From Lumnitzera littorea (Eukaryota; Streptophyta; Magnoliopsida; Myrtales; Combretaceae), in the NCBI GenBank assembly GCA_024138015.1, contig JAMXBB010000004.1:113523882-113587881 (forward strand): a stretch of DNA of 64,000 nucleotides, in the 5' to 3' direction. Under the pieces are notes generated by a model. That model saw nothing but the letters and a program-made list of their open reading frames with translations. It was not told where the DNA came from and made no database searches. Below, one piece after another: positions 22,793 to 34,155 of this stretch. Position numbers and translations under genes: made by a program. Position 1 is the stretch's first letter. The number at the start of each line of letters is the position of its first letter.

Positions 22793-23348
22793 AAGATAAG
22801 ATGTTGATAGACAGATAAGTCTAGGGCTTTTAATATCATCTGACCTAGTAGTTTAATGTATCTAGGTTCCCCTAGCAATTTTGTTGTGTTTTTGACTTTT
22901 TGAATGTAACTAAGGTATTTCCGGATGTTGCGGCTACTAGATATGTAAATGGTGTATATGGATAATCAGATCTATAATCTGATGTTGTAAGAAAAGTAAT
23001 GTGATCTTTTGAATATAAAGTATCGATTATCTTATGATTATTGTAAAAAATGCATGGCTTTATTGAGCTATATCTGTATGAGACATTGCTATGAGAATAA
23101 TATAATGCTACATGTAAAACATGATGAGCTTTATATGCAGGTGTAGGTGTAATATATAAATATATTATTGCTTATACAGGAATGGAATATACAGGTCTTT
23201 TGTTGATTAAGATTTTTAATAAGGAAACCTATAGTTAAATATTGTTGATGTAAAGGATAATTAATTTATATATAAATATGAACTGATTAAGCCAAATGTT
23301 GACCTCAGGTAAATATATTGTGAGTACAGGATTGATAATTAGTAGACT
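22793..23348 (+). other. AT-rich spacer between the F ORF and gag
   Basis: No frame is visible in 556 bases. Splice-like words occur (TATATGCAGG near 23133, CTCAGGTAAATA near 23303), but nothing shows that they are used. Confidence 0.4.
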
Positions 23349-23557
23349 GTGAATCTGAATATAGTAGAGGAATCAAATAAAAAGGGAAATGGGAATAATC
23401 AACCTGCAGCAGAAGTACCACCTCTTAACCCTCCTAATCTACTAGAACCACCTAGAAATGACGTATCACCTGCTCTGAACAGGATGGACCCAACTCAGTT
23501 TGGACAAATGTTGGCTAATATGAACACTATGATCCAACAGCAAGGAGCTTTAATCCA
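23349..23557 (+). pseudogene. gag N-terminus of element F, cut at an N
   Basis: About 70 codons are rich in Pro and Asn and then read RMDPTQFGQMLANMNTMIQQQ, a pattern typical of the start of chromovirus (Tekay/Del-type) gag. The frame opens at GTG 23349 with no nearby ATG. It breaks at the N at 23558, after which unrelated AT-rich sequence follows. The rest of gag and all of pol are absent. Confidence 0.55.
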
Positions 23558-23558
23558 N
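23558..23558. other. single N, probable assembly join
   Basis: The base is undetermined. To the left is plus-strand gag of F; to the right is minus-strand LTR sequence of H. The F 3' LTR, H's interior and the gag continuation are all missing at this point. Confidence 0.75.
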
Positions 23559-24677
23559 CATAGACATACTATAGTTATTTAATATAAATACTTAATACTA
23601 ATCATGTGTATACTTTAAAAATAATACATAATACATACTTTTCCATATACCTATGTACATACATATATACATACATAGCCTAATATATGTGTATATAATT
23701 CAATTTATGTGTTTATGCTCATGTACATGGACTTAGTAATATTATATGTACAAAATACCATACAAATACTATATTTATACATATTATACATCTACACTAG
23801 AAAAATAAATGACTTACTTATTTATTTTCTTCTTCTTTTCTTCTTTTCTTTCTTTCACGTTTTGTTGCTTCCAGATTGTGTTTCTCTTCTCTCTTTTTTC
23901 TTTTTTCTTTTCTCGGTTTCAAATGTTTCCTCAGTTTCAATTGTTTCCATATTTTCGTTACTTGTTTTTTTTTTTTCCTTTTATTTCACATATATTCGCT
24001 TAGATTATAAGCTAAATCTTTAAGTAATTATTGCAATATTTTTGCCTGGTTAGTTAAGTAACACTTGTCACTTAAATTCCATCACGTAGGCTACCTTTGC
24101 TATTTTATTTGCTGATTTTTTCCACGTTTTGTGCAAGATGAAGAATTAAAATAGGAAAGGGAAGAAAGAAAAGAGATAAATTGAAAGTAGAAGAGAAGGA
24201 AAATGAAAATTATTAATAAATATATGTAATTTTTCAAATTATATAAATTATAATGATTCTCCTTGTAAATTAATTTTCAAATTTTTATGAAATTTTATCA
24301 ATTTAATTAATACCTGTTACAATTATAATTTTTACAAGTTATTATAGCGATTTTGTTATAATTTCGCGCAAATAGACGTTTTAGTCGAAAATTGCAATCG
24401 ACTATAATTTTATCATTATTGAGTAATATTTAATTATTTTATAGATTTATATTTATAATTTTAGGGTTTCGATCAAATTTGGGTTCAATTTTGGTTAATG
24501 GTACGTAAACTAGTTTTAGGGTTTTGATCAATTCTTAAGGTTTTTACTACTTATAATATATTTAAATTTATGATTTATTAAAATTTTTTTATCTTGCTCA
24601 GTTTTAATGAATCTTTGAGTCATCTACAGTATTAGGGTTTAATTCTATCTTAAATAGCTAAATTTGTGGGGTTTACA
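23559..24677 (-). repeat. element H 5' LTR, partial
   Basis: The right end GGGGTTTACA next to CTTAC gives the LTR start TGTAAACCCC on the minus strand, like TGTAAGCTCCC in F and TGTAAGCC in I. The minus strand holds several AAACCCTAA-like words, as do the relatives, and GTAAGTCATTT near 23812, where I and J have GTAAGT. Overall similarity is weak. ORFs at 23709-24023 are T-rich low-complexity artefacts. Confidence 0.5.
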
Positions 24678-24682
24678 CTTAC

Positions 24683-25023
24683 CACAATCCTTGCTAAAAG
24701 AATTGATAAGCAGTATGTAAAGGAGAGTTTTCCAAAAGAAAAGTCTTGAGTGTTTTTCATTCCAAATGTCAAAGTTTGCTAAAACCTTATACATATGCTC
24801 TATTTATATACAATGGAAAACTTGTAAATAAAATGACTAAAAAGGGTACCCTAGTGGCATTCCTATAAATATAAAATAAACATGAGGATAATTTAGGAAA
24901 AATATAAGAAATAGGATGTCTAAATAACATAAATAAAAATAAGCGATCAAATGAGATATCCATAAGAGAAGTAGATGAGTTTGGCTTCGGTATTTGGTGG
25001 GGTCGATACCTTCAATCCTGTCA
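24683..25023 (-). repeat. element G 3' LTR, second piece
   Basis: It matches 29195-29458 (CTTATACATATGCTC, ATGGAAAACTTGTAAATAAA, CCCTAGTGGCATTCCTATAA). It contains about 75 bases (24915-24990) that the right copy lacks, and ends AATCCTGTCA where the right copy ends AATCCTATCA. Confidence 0.8.
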
Positions 25024-25548
25024 TCATCTCCCTTTTGAAAAAGTTTTGACCTGAAACTTAATAAGAGGTTACTCCAACTTCCACCTGGATAAAAAACAAA
25101 TCTGCAAGAGCGACATAAAAGCAAACTACAACAACTCAACTCTATGATCGAAGCAAACATAGTCTGGTACTCCTTCCACTCATCGTGTACCCTTCCTTCC
25201 ACTCATTGTGTACCCTATCAATTATTCCTAAGTAATTCTAATAGCTATCAATCAAAGGGAATAGCAGAACTTTAAGTTCAAACATGGCATGAGCTCGGAG
25301 AGTTTGAATATGTAGAAGCTTAAACTGCTCCTCAACTTCATTTTCAGTAATCATTACCTCATCCACTTCCTCACAACTAGTTTCCTCTTTGGTTACCATG
25401 GATGGTGTAATAATCCCTTCATCGACTTCTTCTTCCTCCTTGATGATCTCTATGGGGGTTTTCTCTTCGACTCTCCATCTCTCTATTGAAGTCTTCACAA
25501 TCCTTAAATCATCTTCAAGATTAGCTGAGGAGATAGGATGGAGCACAA
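25024..25548 (-). other. element G interior, acidic ORF of unclear meaning
   Basis: Minus-strand codons from 25546 down to 25238 read without a stop. They include EEEEVDEGIITPSMV and EEVDEVMITENEVEEQF. The segment follows the pol linker in the same direction, where RT should begin, but no RT motif is seen. It may be a divergent or replaced segment. I see nothing in 25024-25237. Confidence 0.3.
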
Positions 25549-25930
25549 CTCATTCTTTGTCATAGAAGGAATAAGTATTCTTCAAGGGTGTGTAACTCAA
25601 GTTATGCCTTGTCTTCCATAGAGAACCTAAACATATATAACAATCATCAATGTTAGCAACATCAAATAAAACTTCATCATGAAACTTTCCAATGGAGAAG
25701 GCTATTCTTGCTTGCTACATCACTCGAATCATTTTATCATTATAAACAAAATCATACGAATTTGAGTGGTCTATAGTTTTGTAGCTCAATCTTCCAATAA
25801 CAATCTCAAAAATAAAGTTCAAAGGATAATAGCTAACTGGAATTAGTATAATACTTTGCTCAAGTTTTCCCTCAATGTAGAATTTTTCCACTGTGGCATT
25901 GCAAAAATGCAACTCTCTTATTGACTTCAT
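25549..25930 (-). pseudogene. protease-RT linker remnant of element G pol
   Basis: On the minus strand, YKTIDHSNSYDFVYNDKMIRV, a stop, then IAFSIGKFHDEVLFDV, IDDCYICLGSLWKTRHN and LKNTYSFYDKE can be read. These line up with the conserved block after the protease of chromovirus-like gypsy pol (HPNPYRLGW, FSIGKYKDEVWCDV, DACHLLLGRPWQYD, KNTYSF in typical members). LLGRPW has become CLGSLW. The piece is about 125 codons of a pol that would normally exceed 1,000. RT, RNase H and integrase are absent from G. Confidence 0.6.
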
Positions 25931-25989
25931 AGTAACAATTAGCTTGTCAATTAAACCTAGTAGCCAATTTCGCCATATTGACCGCTACG

Positions 25990-28380
25990 TAAAGTTACAC
26001 AAGTACATACGCCTACAATTTCGGTAGCTTCAGAGGACAAGAGTGTGATAGCAATTATACAATCAACATGACATAATTCTTGAAAGTGGATAATATTCGC
26101 TCTTCACACGTGTCTTCGTTACAATAGTGTTTACAACACAAATAATCAAGCAACGTTCACAAAATGACCAGTTAATCTCTACTATACCCTTGTACACTTC
26201 ATAATAGACTTACAACCATCAATAAGGCAAGCTCAGCAATTGACAGCTCATGCTCACTCCTGCACAATACTTAGCACTTATAACACAGTAGCACCAACTT
26301 TAAAGCTTCGACTAAGTTAGATTGGTAATCCTTAGGAGAACAACAGGTCGGACACTCCAACATTAGCTCGGCATGACAGCAATTTTTAGTCATCTCAACA
26401 GTTGTGAAGATACTAAGTTCAGCTCCGCACTTTAGTTCTCTCTACACATGATAGCAGCCACCACGATCTCTTCCTAGCAGTTCGGTATCTATTCACGACT
26501 GGACAGCTCGATATTTTGCTCAGTCAATCAATTAGCATGACAATCATACAACTCACTTCTAGTGCACTCGACAGCTTACCCTTACTTCACACTCTCACCG
26601 ACAACTTTCTCAACTCATCACACTTTCAACTCGATGTTTAGCTCGTTGCGGTTAGAGATATCCCGGCATTAAGCAAGTTAATTAGGCACCGACCAAAATA
26701 CTCGAGCTCGGATCGTTCACTTCAACAAATTTAATTCGGCTGGTGATTGCCTAACCAAGTTGGCTCTATGATTTTCAATTGAAGCAACTCGGTAATTGAA
26801 GAATACTTCAACACTTCTACTCGAACTTGACAACTCGATCATGTAATCTCAGCTTGGAAACCTGGAATTTAGTAGTGTGGATGAATCGTTTAGCTCTAGA
26901 TATCAAGTTCAGGTCGGAAACTTCTCCATTACACAACAGTTTGACTCTACGCTTAATTCAGCTCAGCAAGGCAAGGGAAACAACAGCTGTCTAAGATCGG
27001 ATAGCAACGGTTCGACACAACGGCAAGTTGCTCGATCAAACAATACGGCCAACAAAAGTTGGCACCTCGGATCACTAAAGTCAGCTCGACATATACTTAG
27101 TCACAACAGCTTGGAGCTCAGACGACTGCAATTCAGCTTGGCATCAACTATAGTTCACTAGCTTTAGGACAGCTCGGTACTTCACTTCCAACACGTACAC
27201 AAATAAGATTACACACGCTAGAGCTCGGCAATGGAGGGACTGCGCGAAACTTCAGCTCGGCTATTGTACAGTTCGGCCAATAAATATCAGCATAGCAACA
27301 GTTACTCAAGTACGGCTACAGTGGCATGTCACACGCACTATACACAACAGATTGGAAAAAGGTAGCGCAACAGCACCGTGGTTGGAGTACAGCAATTCGG
27401 TGACACTAATGTATTCACTGATCAAGCTACAGCTCGGTACGATTACACCTATTCAACCTTCAATTCAGCTCGGTCACCTTAGCTTGGACTCGACAAACCA
27501 GCTCAGCAACGATTTAATAGATCACCTCGACTCTATTTCAATGGCTCGGTGCGTACGCAAAACAGCTCAGATAGTGCTTCACTCGTCAATTGTACAACAG
27601 CTAGGAACTTGAATCAGCTCGGAACAGTTTACTTCGGGAGTTCGGGTTGAAACAATTTAGCGCTGACCACACTTATGCAACTCAACTTGGCACGTCGGAT
27701 CGTAACAGGTCGATCACTTTGGGACAACTCGATATTCTTCACCTTTGCACTTCTACGAAGAGCTCGGGTGTGCACTAAGTAGCTCAGCAACTAAGTTCAA
27801 TTAGCTCGGCGCTTTGAATTGGAACAGCTCGGAACTCGGGCCGCTACTTCATTCTGGATCGGCAAAGTTCACTCAGCTTGAATGCAGGATTCACTTTGGC
27901 CATTCGGACTGAAACAGTTCAGAGCTCGGATCACTACTCTAGTTCAGGTCGGCAAGCTCGGATCTGCTCCAGTTCAGCACGATTACACCTGAATCAACTC
28001 GGGTACACTCTACAGGAGCTTAGTCCATCAACTGCACGGTGCTCGTACACAACCAAGTAATGGCTTCGTATCAATGTAGCTTGACAATCCTAGCTTCAAC
28101 TACACGTCACAATTGCTCCGTCCACCTAGGCACCACACACTATCAGTGCTCACTCCTTTGACGGTGCAACACCATTGCGACCTACAAACGCTAACTCCGA
28201 TGACTGTCACCAACACAAGTTACAGCTGTAATTTCACACTCAACCTAGAACCACCGACTGCACACAGCCAACTCTACCCCGATGATAGCTACACCGGACT
28301 CACGCACGTTACCGATTCTCACTCGTTCACTTGGCTGCAAGTAGTGAACACTCACTCACACTTCTCAAATCGCTGAAATT
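25990..28380. repeat. 2.4 kb stretch packed with AGCTCGG-type words (element G leader)
   Basis: The plus strand repeats CAGCTCGG, AGCTCGGCA, CAGCTCAGC and CAGTTCGG at irregular spacing of about 20-60 bases, dozens of times. There is no fixed period and no long reading frame. It lies between G's primer site and its pol remnant, where gag would be expected. The short ORFs at 26877, 27352, 27878 and 28113 are by-products. A similar CTCGGCA-rich block lies inside element B (about 46600-47480), in the same orientation relative to that element. Confidence 0.65.
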
Positions 28381-28986
28381 TCAGAAAAATTGAACAATCC
28401 AAGCAAACATTCCACATGTTCACACATAGAGTAAAATTAAATCAAAATTCCTAAGTGACTCTCAGCCATCTTTTCTCTGTTTACAAGAAGGGTCAGTTGT
28501 GAACTCTCGAAACCTCAATTGTTTTATCACGAACTTGGATGAGACAGTAGTTTCTTTTTCTAAAAAATAGGGATTAAACCCTTAAATACTTAAATACAAC
28601 ATACTAGAATTTTGATCACAACAATACCTGCTACTGCTACCCACTCGCTTAGTACAAAAGAATCATTACCCGTACAAACTCCAATGACTACCACTACTGT
28701 CAAAAGAGCACTCTCATAAACCTAGGCTAACGACTATACATAAAGGATAAAAATTACGTTTCTACATTTTCTAATGCTATAGCCTTAGTGTCTAGTGTAT
28801 TGAACAGTAGATTCACTCTTCGGTTAATAAATTCTCGTCAGCAATACGTAAGCTAATGAACCAGCAGCCTCTCAAATATGAAATAGTAACTCCAATACAC
28901 TCATTGCGGTAGCCACAAGATGAACACAACAACCACCAACAGTACACGAATTAAGAACTTCATGGAACTTAACAAGCTCCTTCGTC
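28381..28986. other. element G leader, unremarkable part
   Basis: No gene, repeat or motif is seen between the AGCTCGG-rich block and the primer site. Confidence 0.4.
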
Positions 28987-28987
28987 G

Positions 28988-29007
28988 GAACCGTACTCTA
29001 ATATCAG
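28988..29007 (-). promoter_or_regulatory. primer-binding site of element G
   Basis: The minus strand reads TGATATTAGAGTACGG, six bases after the LTR end. This is the initiator tRNA-Met type (TGGTATCAGAGCACGG) with three G/A or C/T changes. It fixes the orientation of G. Confidence 0.75.
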
Positions 29008-29013
29008 CGAAGT

Positions 29014-29458
29014 TGATGCGTCTTCGGGGGTCGAACACACGGAGAGGCATCACAGCGAATAAGGAAAGAAAATAAGATGGGGGTTTTAGCGAATCTGTGA
29101 GCTATCTTGTTGGATATGACACACCAACAAGATCTAACATAGCTTAAGACTCACCGAATATGATGCATCGATCCAAGTGATGGGGTTACTCGCTACAATC
29201 TTTGCTAAAGAGATTGATAAGAGCAGGTAAAGGAAAGTTTTCCAAGAGAAAAGTTTCAAGGGTTTTTCATTCAAAATGTCAAAGTTTGCTAAAACCTTAT
29301 ACATGTGCTCTATATATATATAATGGAAAACTTGTAAATAAAATGACTAAAAAGGATGCCCTAGTGGCATTCCTATAAATACAAAACAAAGATGAGGCTA
29401 ATTTAGGAAAAATACAAACAATAGGCCTTTAGTAGGGTTGATACCCTAAATCCTATCA
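29014..29458 (-). repeat. 5' LTR of element G (intact copy)
   Basis: It runs from TGATGCGTC to AATCCTATCA and is the reference that shows how H split the other copy. A TATA-like ATATATATATAATGG lies near 29313. Confidence 0.8.
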
Positions 29459-32200
29459 TGAAAAAAGTAATTTCATCCAACCTGGGTATACAAGTGAAGA
29501 ACCTTTGGAAAAACTTAATGAGTGCTTGCCCTAATTTCAAAAATAATTTTTATTTTAGATAAATTATTCTTTAAGATTAGAACAGCTTTGAGTAAGGAGA
29601 TATTGTGGGTAGGAAGATCTTGTGTTTGAGATTCAGGTGGATAGAAAGGTTTTGTGTTCGTGATTTGGAGTGTGATTCCAAAATGAATATAAGGTCTTTG
29701 GTTTGTGGTTGGGAATGTGATTCTAAAATGAATATGGGGTTTTGTGTTTTTTTATTGGAAATGCAATTGAAGACCTTATGTTTTTAAAGTAACTCAAGCT
29801 TCTAGGCCTTCTTTGATTAGGGCTTTTCTTAAGCCCAATGTTTGGGCCCTTCGTCCTCTTTCTTCTAGTTTTTTTTCTTTTTTTTCCATTCTTACTTTTC
29901 TTCCTTCTTTTGTCTTTTTTCTTTTCTCCTCTTTCTAACTTGCCCCATTTTTTCTTACTTTTTTTCTCCTTAGAAGTAATTATCATTTTTATCGAGTCTT
30001 TGTCTTTAGATGACTTAAGACCTTAAATCCATAAGTTTCAAGTGTATGGGCTCAAGTTAGGTATGTGTAGTCTTAAGGTATTTTGAAAAGTATTAACTCT
30101 TTTTCAAAGGGAACAATTTATTGAAAACAAAAGTTATCCTTCAATTGTTGTTACTATGATAAGTACAAATTAGTTTTATCCTTCTCTCCCAATCAATTAC
30201 CTTAACCTCCAAATTGCCCTATGATGGGGTGGTTCTTGATAGGGTTTACATTTGAAAGGACTTCAAATTGGTTCAACAAGGCTAACAAAGGATATTTGTG
30301 TTTGGGATTTGAAAATGAATGCCTAACTTCATTTTGGTTTACGTATCAAATTCAAAGTGGTTCTCTTATAAAGAATGAGTCCAAAAATCACTCACCATGA
30401 TATCTTTCATCTTTCAAAGTGTTTAAGGGCTAATGTATAGGATATAGGTCACGTCTTTTCATTCGAAACTTTTTAAAAGTGAGTTACTAATTTCTTATGT
30501 AAGGATTGATTGACCTTAAGGTGATGACTGACCTTACTCCCCAATTTATCAAAACACGCCTCAATTATGAAACAATAACTTTCACTTGATTTGAGTTCAA
30601 AATAAAATTTCTAAGACTAAATGCCCCATGACTTTCACATTCTTGCTTAAATTGCCTTAAACTCATAAGTCTTAATACCCCTTGGCTTCCATACGTAATT
30701 TCAAGTCTGGTTCTTTAGAGTTCGAATAGGCTGGCTTTGATGACTTTTGAAGTGGAAGGGATTATGAAATGCCCTTTTTGTTTGTATCGAGGATCAAGCT
30801 TAGGATAATATTTCATGGTCTCATATCTTGACTCAGTTCATGGTTGGACTTGATGGCTCAAGGGCATTGAGTTGGTTAAACTATCATGATGGGTGAGGGG
30901 TTCGTGTTTAGTTGGTTGCTTTCTCGAGCCAAGTAGCTGTGTTTAGGTTAGTTACCTTGATGGGCTAGGTAGTTTGTGTTTGTCTCGAGATTGATAAGGA
31001 TTTGTAACTGTTAGCAAGTTTCTTTTTTCTTCTTTTCTTTTTTAAAAGAGAGAGATAAAAAGTTAGGACTTTAATGTTACAGAGACTGAGTGATGAAATC
31101 GAAAATAGGGAATTGCTTTCTTAAGATTCTATATACAAGCCTATAGAATTTATTTACCTATAGAACAATACTATTGAGAGTTTATTTACAAAAGTGTAAT
31201 CCTATTTATTCTAAATAAGAAAGAATATTTACAAAGTGCTAATCTATCTAAAAGAATGAATATTTTTTGCTGCTAAAATACTAGGTAAAATGGTAACTAC
31301 TTAAAATTATTTTACATGCTTGATTCTTTTTGTTTGGTTGTTTTATTTTCTTTTTTTTATTTTTATTATTTACTCTACAAGGGTTAGGCTCAACTGATGT
31401 GGGCCCAAACAAAAAGTGATAGATTTAGGCTCTTATAGATATATTAAGGCCTATGCTAAAGTGATGTTTATAGGAATCTTTTGCAAGGAAAGGATGGACC
31501 CATTCTTGTTCTTGATAAACTCTTACTTATTTGGGCTGAAAAGTTAGAACCACATCTGGAGTAATCTTTGAGGTGAATGAGATGGGTGGACATGGATCTG
31601 TTTGAAAGTCCCATAACTTGATCTATCTAATCCTATCTAAAAAATTAAAATTACAATCAAAGCCTATCCTAAACTTTATATGGAATTATTATAGGATATT
31701 TACAGGGAAATATTAGAACAGACAACTGCCCTTATTCGTCTAGGACTGCCACATTTTGGGTACTTATAATTTTTGAAAAAAAAAAAAGGTTTTCATATAT
31801 ATAATGGGTAGGTTATAAAGGTCCTTAAGTTCTGCAACCAACGCATTTTTCAAAGCAACAATTATGTGGTCACATTTGAACTTGAGTGGGATAACTTGAT
31901 CGGTTTCGGAAGGTGGTTACCCCACAACATTCAAAGCTTATATAATGGCTCCCCTCTTAAGGTCTTAAGATGGCCTGATTCTCACTATATCTACCATACA
32001 TTTATGATACAGAAAATAAAATGAAATAAAATAAAACCCCAAAACTACCCCCTAGACAAGTTGTAACACACATGTTAGTATATAACCAAAAAAAAAAAAA
32101 AGAACAAGATAAAATAATAATTAACTCAAATATTTTTTTTTGTTTATGAAAAATAATCCTAATTTTGGTAAATTCTAGTGACTAGCCCTCTTGATGACAT
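29459..32200 (-). other. element K interior, right part, no coding sequence
   Basis: No gag or pol motif is found in any frame. Content: pyrimidine-rich tract at 29865-29975 (source of two low-complexity ORFs), several A and T runs, and a C-rich block near 32030. The stretch leads to K's primer site. Confidence 0.5.
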
Positions 32201-32219
32201 CTCCAGTGAAGTCGCTAAA
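32201..32219 (-). promoter_or_regulatory. primer-binding site of element K
   Basis: On the minus strand the LTR end GGCTTGACA is followed by GTTTAGCGACTTCACTGGAG. This resembles the TTTGGCGACTCCGCTGGGGA site of Ogre/Tat-type elements (tRNA-Arg type in Ogre). Element L has TTTGGCGACTTCACT in the same position. Confidence 0.6.
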
Positions 32220-32220
32220 C

Positions 32221-34155
32221 TGTCAAGCCTGAATTTTTATTTCTTATTTTAATTTCATTTCCATTTTCTGATTAATACTAAACTCGAACCCATTCAGTAT
32301 TAATTCTTAACTAGAGAAATTAGAAAATTCTAGTCTTTTTAGTTAAAAAATTTTTGGAGTCGCCACCCGATCGAAGTTGGGAAAAAACAAAAATCGTAAT
32401 CAATTTAGTTGATTGACAATGATTTAGTTATTGGTCTTTGATTTCAATTTAAATAAAAAACTAGAGGGTTCTAAATTCAAAGGTTAACCTATTAAACCCT
32501 AACAGATACCACTATCTATTTTCCGAAATTAGGTTTATTCTTCTAAATTATTCTCTCTTTTTTTATATTATTAAGAAAAATAAAAGCTAAAAGAAAATTA
32601 AAAAAAAAAGTTAAGTTTCTATAGATTTTAATGTCAACCTAAAAATATCTACGTATCCGCTAGTCAAGATCAGACGACCATAGTTCTTTTTAAAAACTTT
32701 AGTATGTTGGTTCATTTTAATTTTTTTGAAAAACTAATCGGATTTACGTTTTAATTTATTCAATTTATAAAAAAAATCCAAAGGGTACTTAACTCTTGAG
32801 TGTTTTTGTTTTATAAAGAAATCCTCTAAAAATCCTATTTTTTAAAAACAGGCTTTTTTATTATTTGAAAAAATGTATTTCTCTAGGTGAGAAAATTCTA
32901 AAAACTTGATGCTTAAAAAAAAACACCTAAGCTAATATATATACATATATCATTAAATAACTACCTATATATAAAAGATTAAGACCAAAAATAAAATCTC
33001 CTAATTTAATATGTGCATATCAACTTTCATTACGTTATCAATAATAACTAAGGAAATAATAATATAATAATAACAAAATAACAATAAATAAATAAATAAT
33101 AAAAAATAAAAAAGAAAGAAAGAACCGAACCTGATTGTTGTTCGGCTGAAAGAGCAATGCTATGTGCAATGCTTTGTGTGTGGAAGTGTATGGAGTGTAC
33201 ATTATCAGTTAGGGGACTGCAATAAGTGGCTTGTGCTGTCTGTCAGGGGACTGTAGTGGAGTCATGTATGTTGCAGACAATACGGGTGAGGATGGAGTAG
33301 CAATGGATGGAGCAACAGTGGACGGATTAGTAGTGGACGTCATATACTGTTGCATTTATAGCAACGTGGGCATTCGAGAGGGGCTTGTTGCTCATATGCT
33401 GGATGAAGGACAGGTATTGTTGGCATAAAAGCAGTGCATGCGATAGATTTTGTCATGTAGTACAGTGTTGATTCAGAGTTAGATTCAGCTACGGAAGGAA
33501 GACGTTGGGGAGGCGCTAGTCAGTTGTCGGCAATGAGGATGAATGCTGTCGTGCGTCTCGTAAGTGCTGTGTTCGGTGTTGTTGTGATTTGACTGGGAGG
33601 ATAGAACAAGTACTGTTTCGTATGACTTTGGCTGATGGAGTAGAGCTTGATGATCGATGTTTTGTTGGCTACTACTGCTACAATTGCAGTAAGGATCGTA
33701 GCGGGGTTCAAAGCTTGGACACGTCAACTTGTGAGTTGTGTTAATTTGGTCGCTGGTTGAATGTTGGACTTGCTATTCATAGATGTGGTTTGCTGATATG
33801 TGATAGAGGGTTCGGTAGTGTTGGAGCTAGTGTATTCTGTTTGTTAGTTGGTGTACCGAGTTATTGAGTAATTTGGACGGCGTGATAGTATACGTAGAAG
33901 CTGTTGAAGTGCAACAGTGGTGAAGGGTGTTTGGACGAGTTCATGAAAGTGCTAGACAAGGATGATGGACTGCGGCACCGCGACTATGTGAGTATGTATG
34001 CTTAGTTGTGTCTACTGACTGCATCGGGCTTAGGCATGCTAGATGGTTCAATTAGTGATGTGCAGTAGTGAAGATTCATGCGTAATTGGTATTTTTATGT
34101 AGTAAGTGTTGGAGTGTAGCAATCAATAGACTCGTATGTAAGAGTGCAGGGTGAT
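32221..34155 (-). repeat. 5' LTR of element K (right copy, truncated)
   Basis: It matches 10045-12020 base for base over long runs and ends at GTGCAGGGTGA, where element D begins. The remaining 1 kb, including the TATA region, is not found after D. ORFs at 33231, 33485 and 33520 lie inside it and are not genes. Confidence 0.75.

Larger units (their letters stand above)
18382..23557 (+). mobile_element. Element F: gypsy retrotransposon, 5' part only
   Basis: F runs on the plus strand: 5' LTR (18382-21882), tRNA-Met-type primer site, an unrecognised ORF (21984-22792), then the start of gag (23349-23557). It stops at the N at 23558. No plus-strand 3' LTR follows, and the next sequence belongs to the right LTR of H in the opposite orientation. 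The missing part is therefore most simply explained by an assembly join. F shares its LTR family with H, I and J. Confidence 0.7.
14630..24677 (-). mobile_element. Element H: LTR retrotransposon inserted in the LTR of G
   Basis: CTTAC stands on both sides (14625-14629 and 24678-24682), and the flanks rejoin into a continuous G LTR when compared with the intact copy at 29014-29458. The ends are TGTCATGACC and GGGGTTTACA. Read on the minus strand the right end is the LTR start (TGTAAACCCC) and the left end the LTR finish (GGTCATGACA). This is the I/F/J family pattern, so H lies on the minus strand. Its left LTR is split by I and F, and its interior and most of its right LTR are lost at the N at 23558. 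Confidence 0.75.
14450..29458 (-). mobile_element. Element G: gypsy remnant inside K, minus strand
   Basis: Its right LTR is 29014-29458. Its left LTR is split: 14450-14629 holds the first 180 bases and 24683-25023 the rest, separated by element H. A tRNA-Met-type primer site lies beside the right LTR, so G reads leftward. The flanks TGCAA (14445-14449) and TGAAA (29459-29463) agree at four of five bases, a likely target duplication. Without H it is about 4.9 kb. It keeps only a protease and linker fragment of pol and a 2.3 kb AGCTCGG-rich leader. Confidence 0.75.
10045..34155 (-). mobile_element. Element K: large non-coding gypsy-type LTR element, minus strand
   Basis: Two long direct repeats, 10045-13032 and 32221-34155, share their left 2 kb. 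Read on the minus strand the LTR begins TGTAGACAGC and ends GGCTTGACA. A primer site lies beside the right copy and a polypurine tract beside the left copy, so the element runs on the minus strand with its 5' LTR at right. Its own interior is 13033-14449 plus 29459-32220, about 4.2 kb. It holds an 84-bp tandem array and no gag or pol, so it is best called a large retrotransposon derivative. Element G splits it. Element D truncates its right LTR, leaving about 1 kb missing. The TTGGCGACT-type primer site suggests the Ogre/Tat side of the family; this is inference. Confidence 0.7.

Noticed and set aside
23709..24023. Phe/Leu-rich hydrophobic ORFs resembling membrane proteins
   Set aside because: They arise from a T-rich low-complexity tract inside the H LTR.
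24460..24640. AAACCCTAA-like words as telomeric repeat
   Set aside because: They are scattered single words in LTR sequence, not a tandem array.
29723..30026. Lys-rich and Phe/Leu-rich ORFs on opposite strands
   Set aside because: Both come from one pyrimidine-rich tract in the interior of K.
33231..33727. ORFs in the G-rich part of the right K LTR
   Set aside because: The equivalent left LTR has different frames; this is non-coding LTR sequence.
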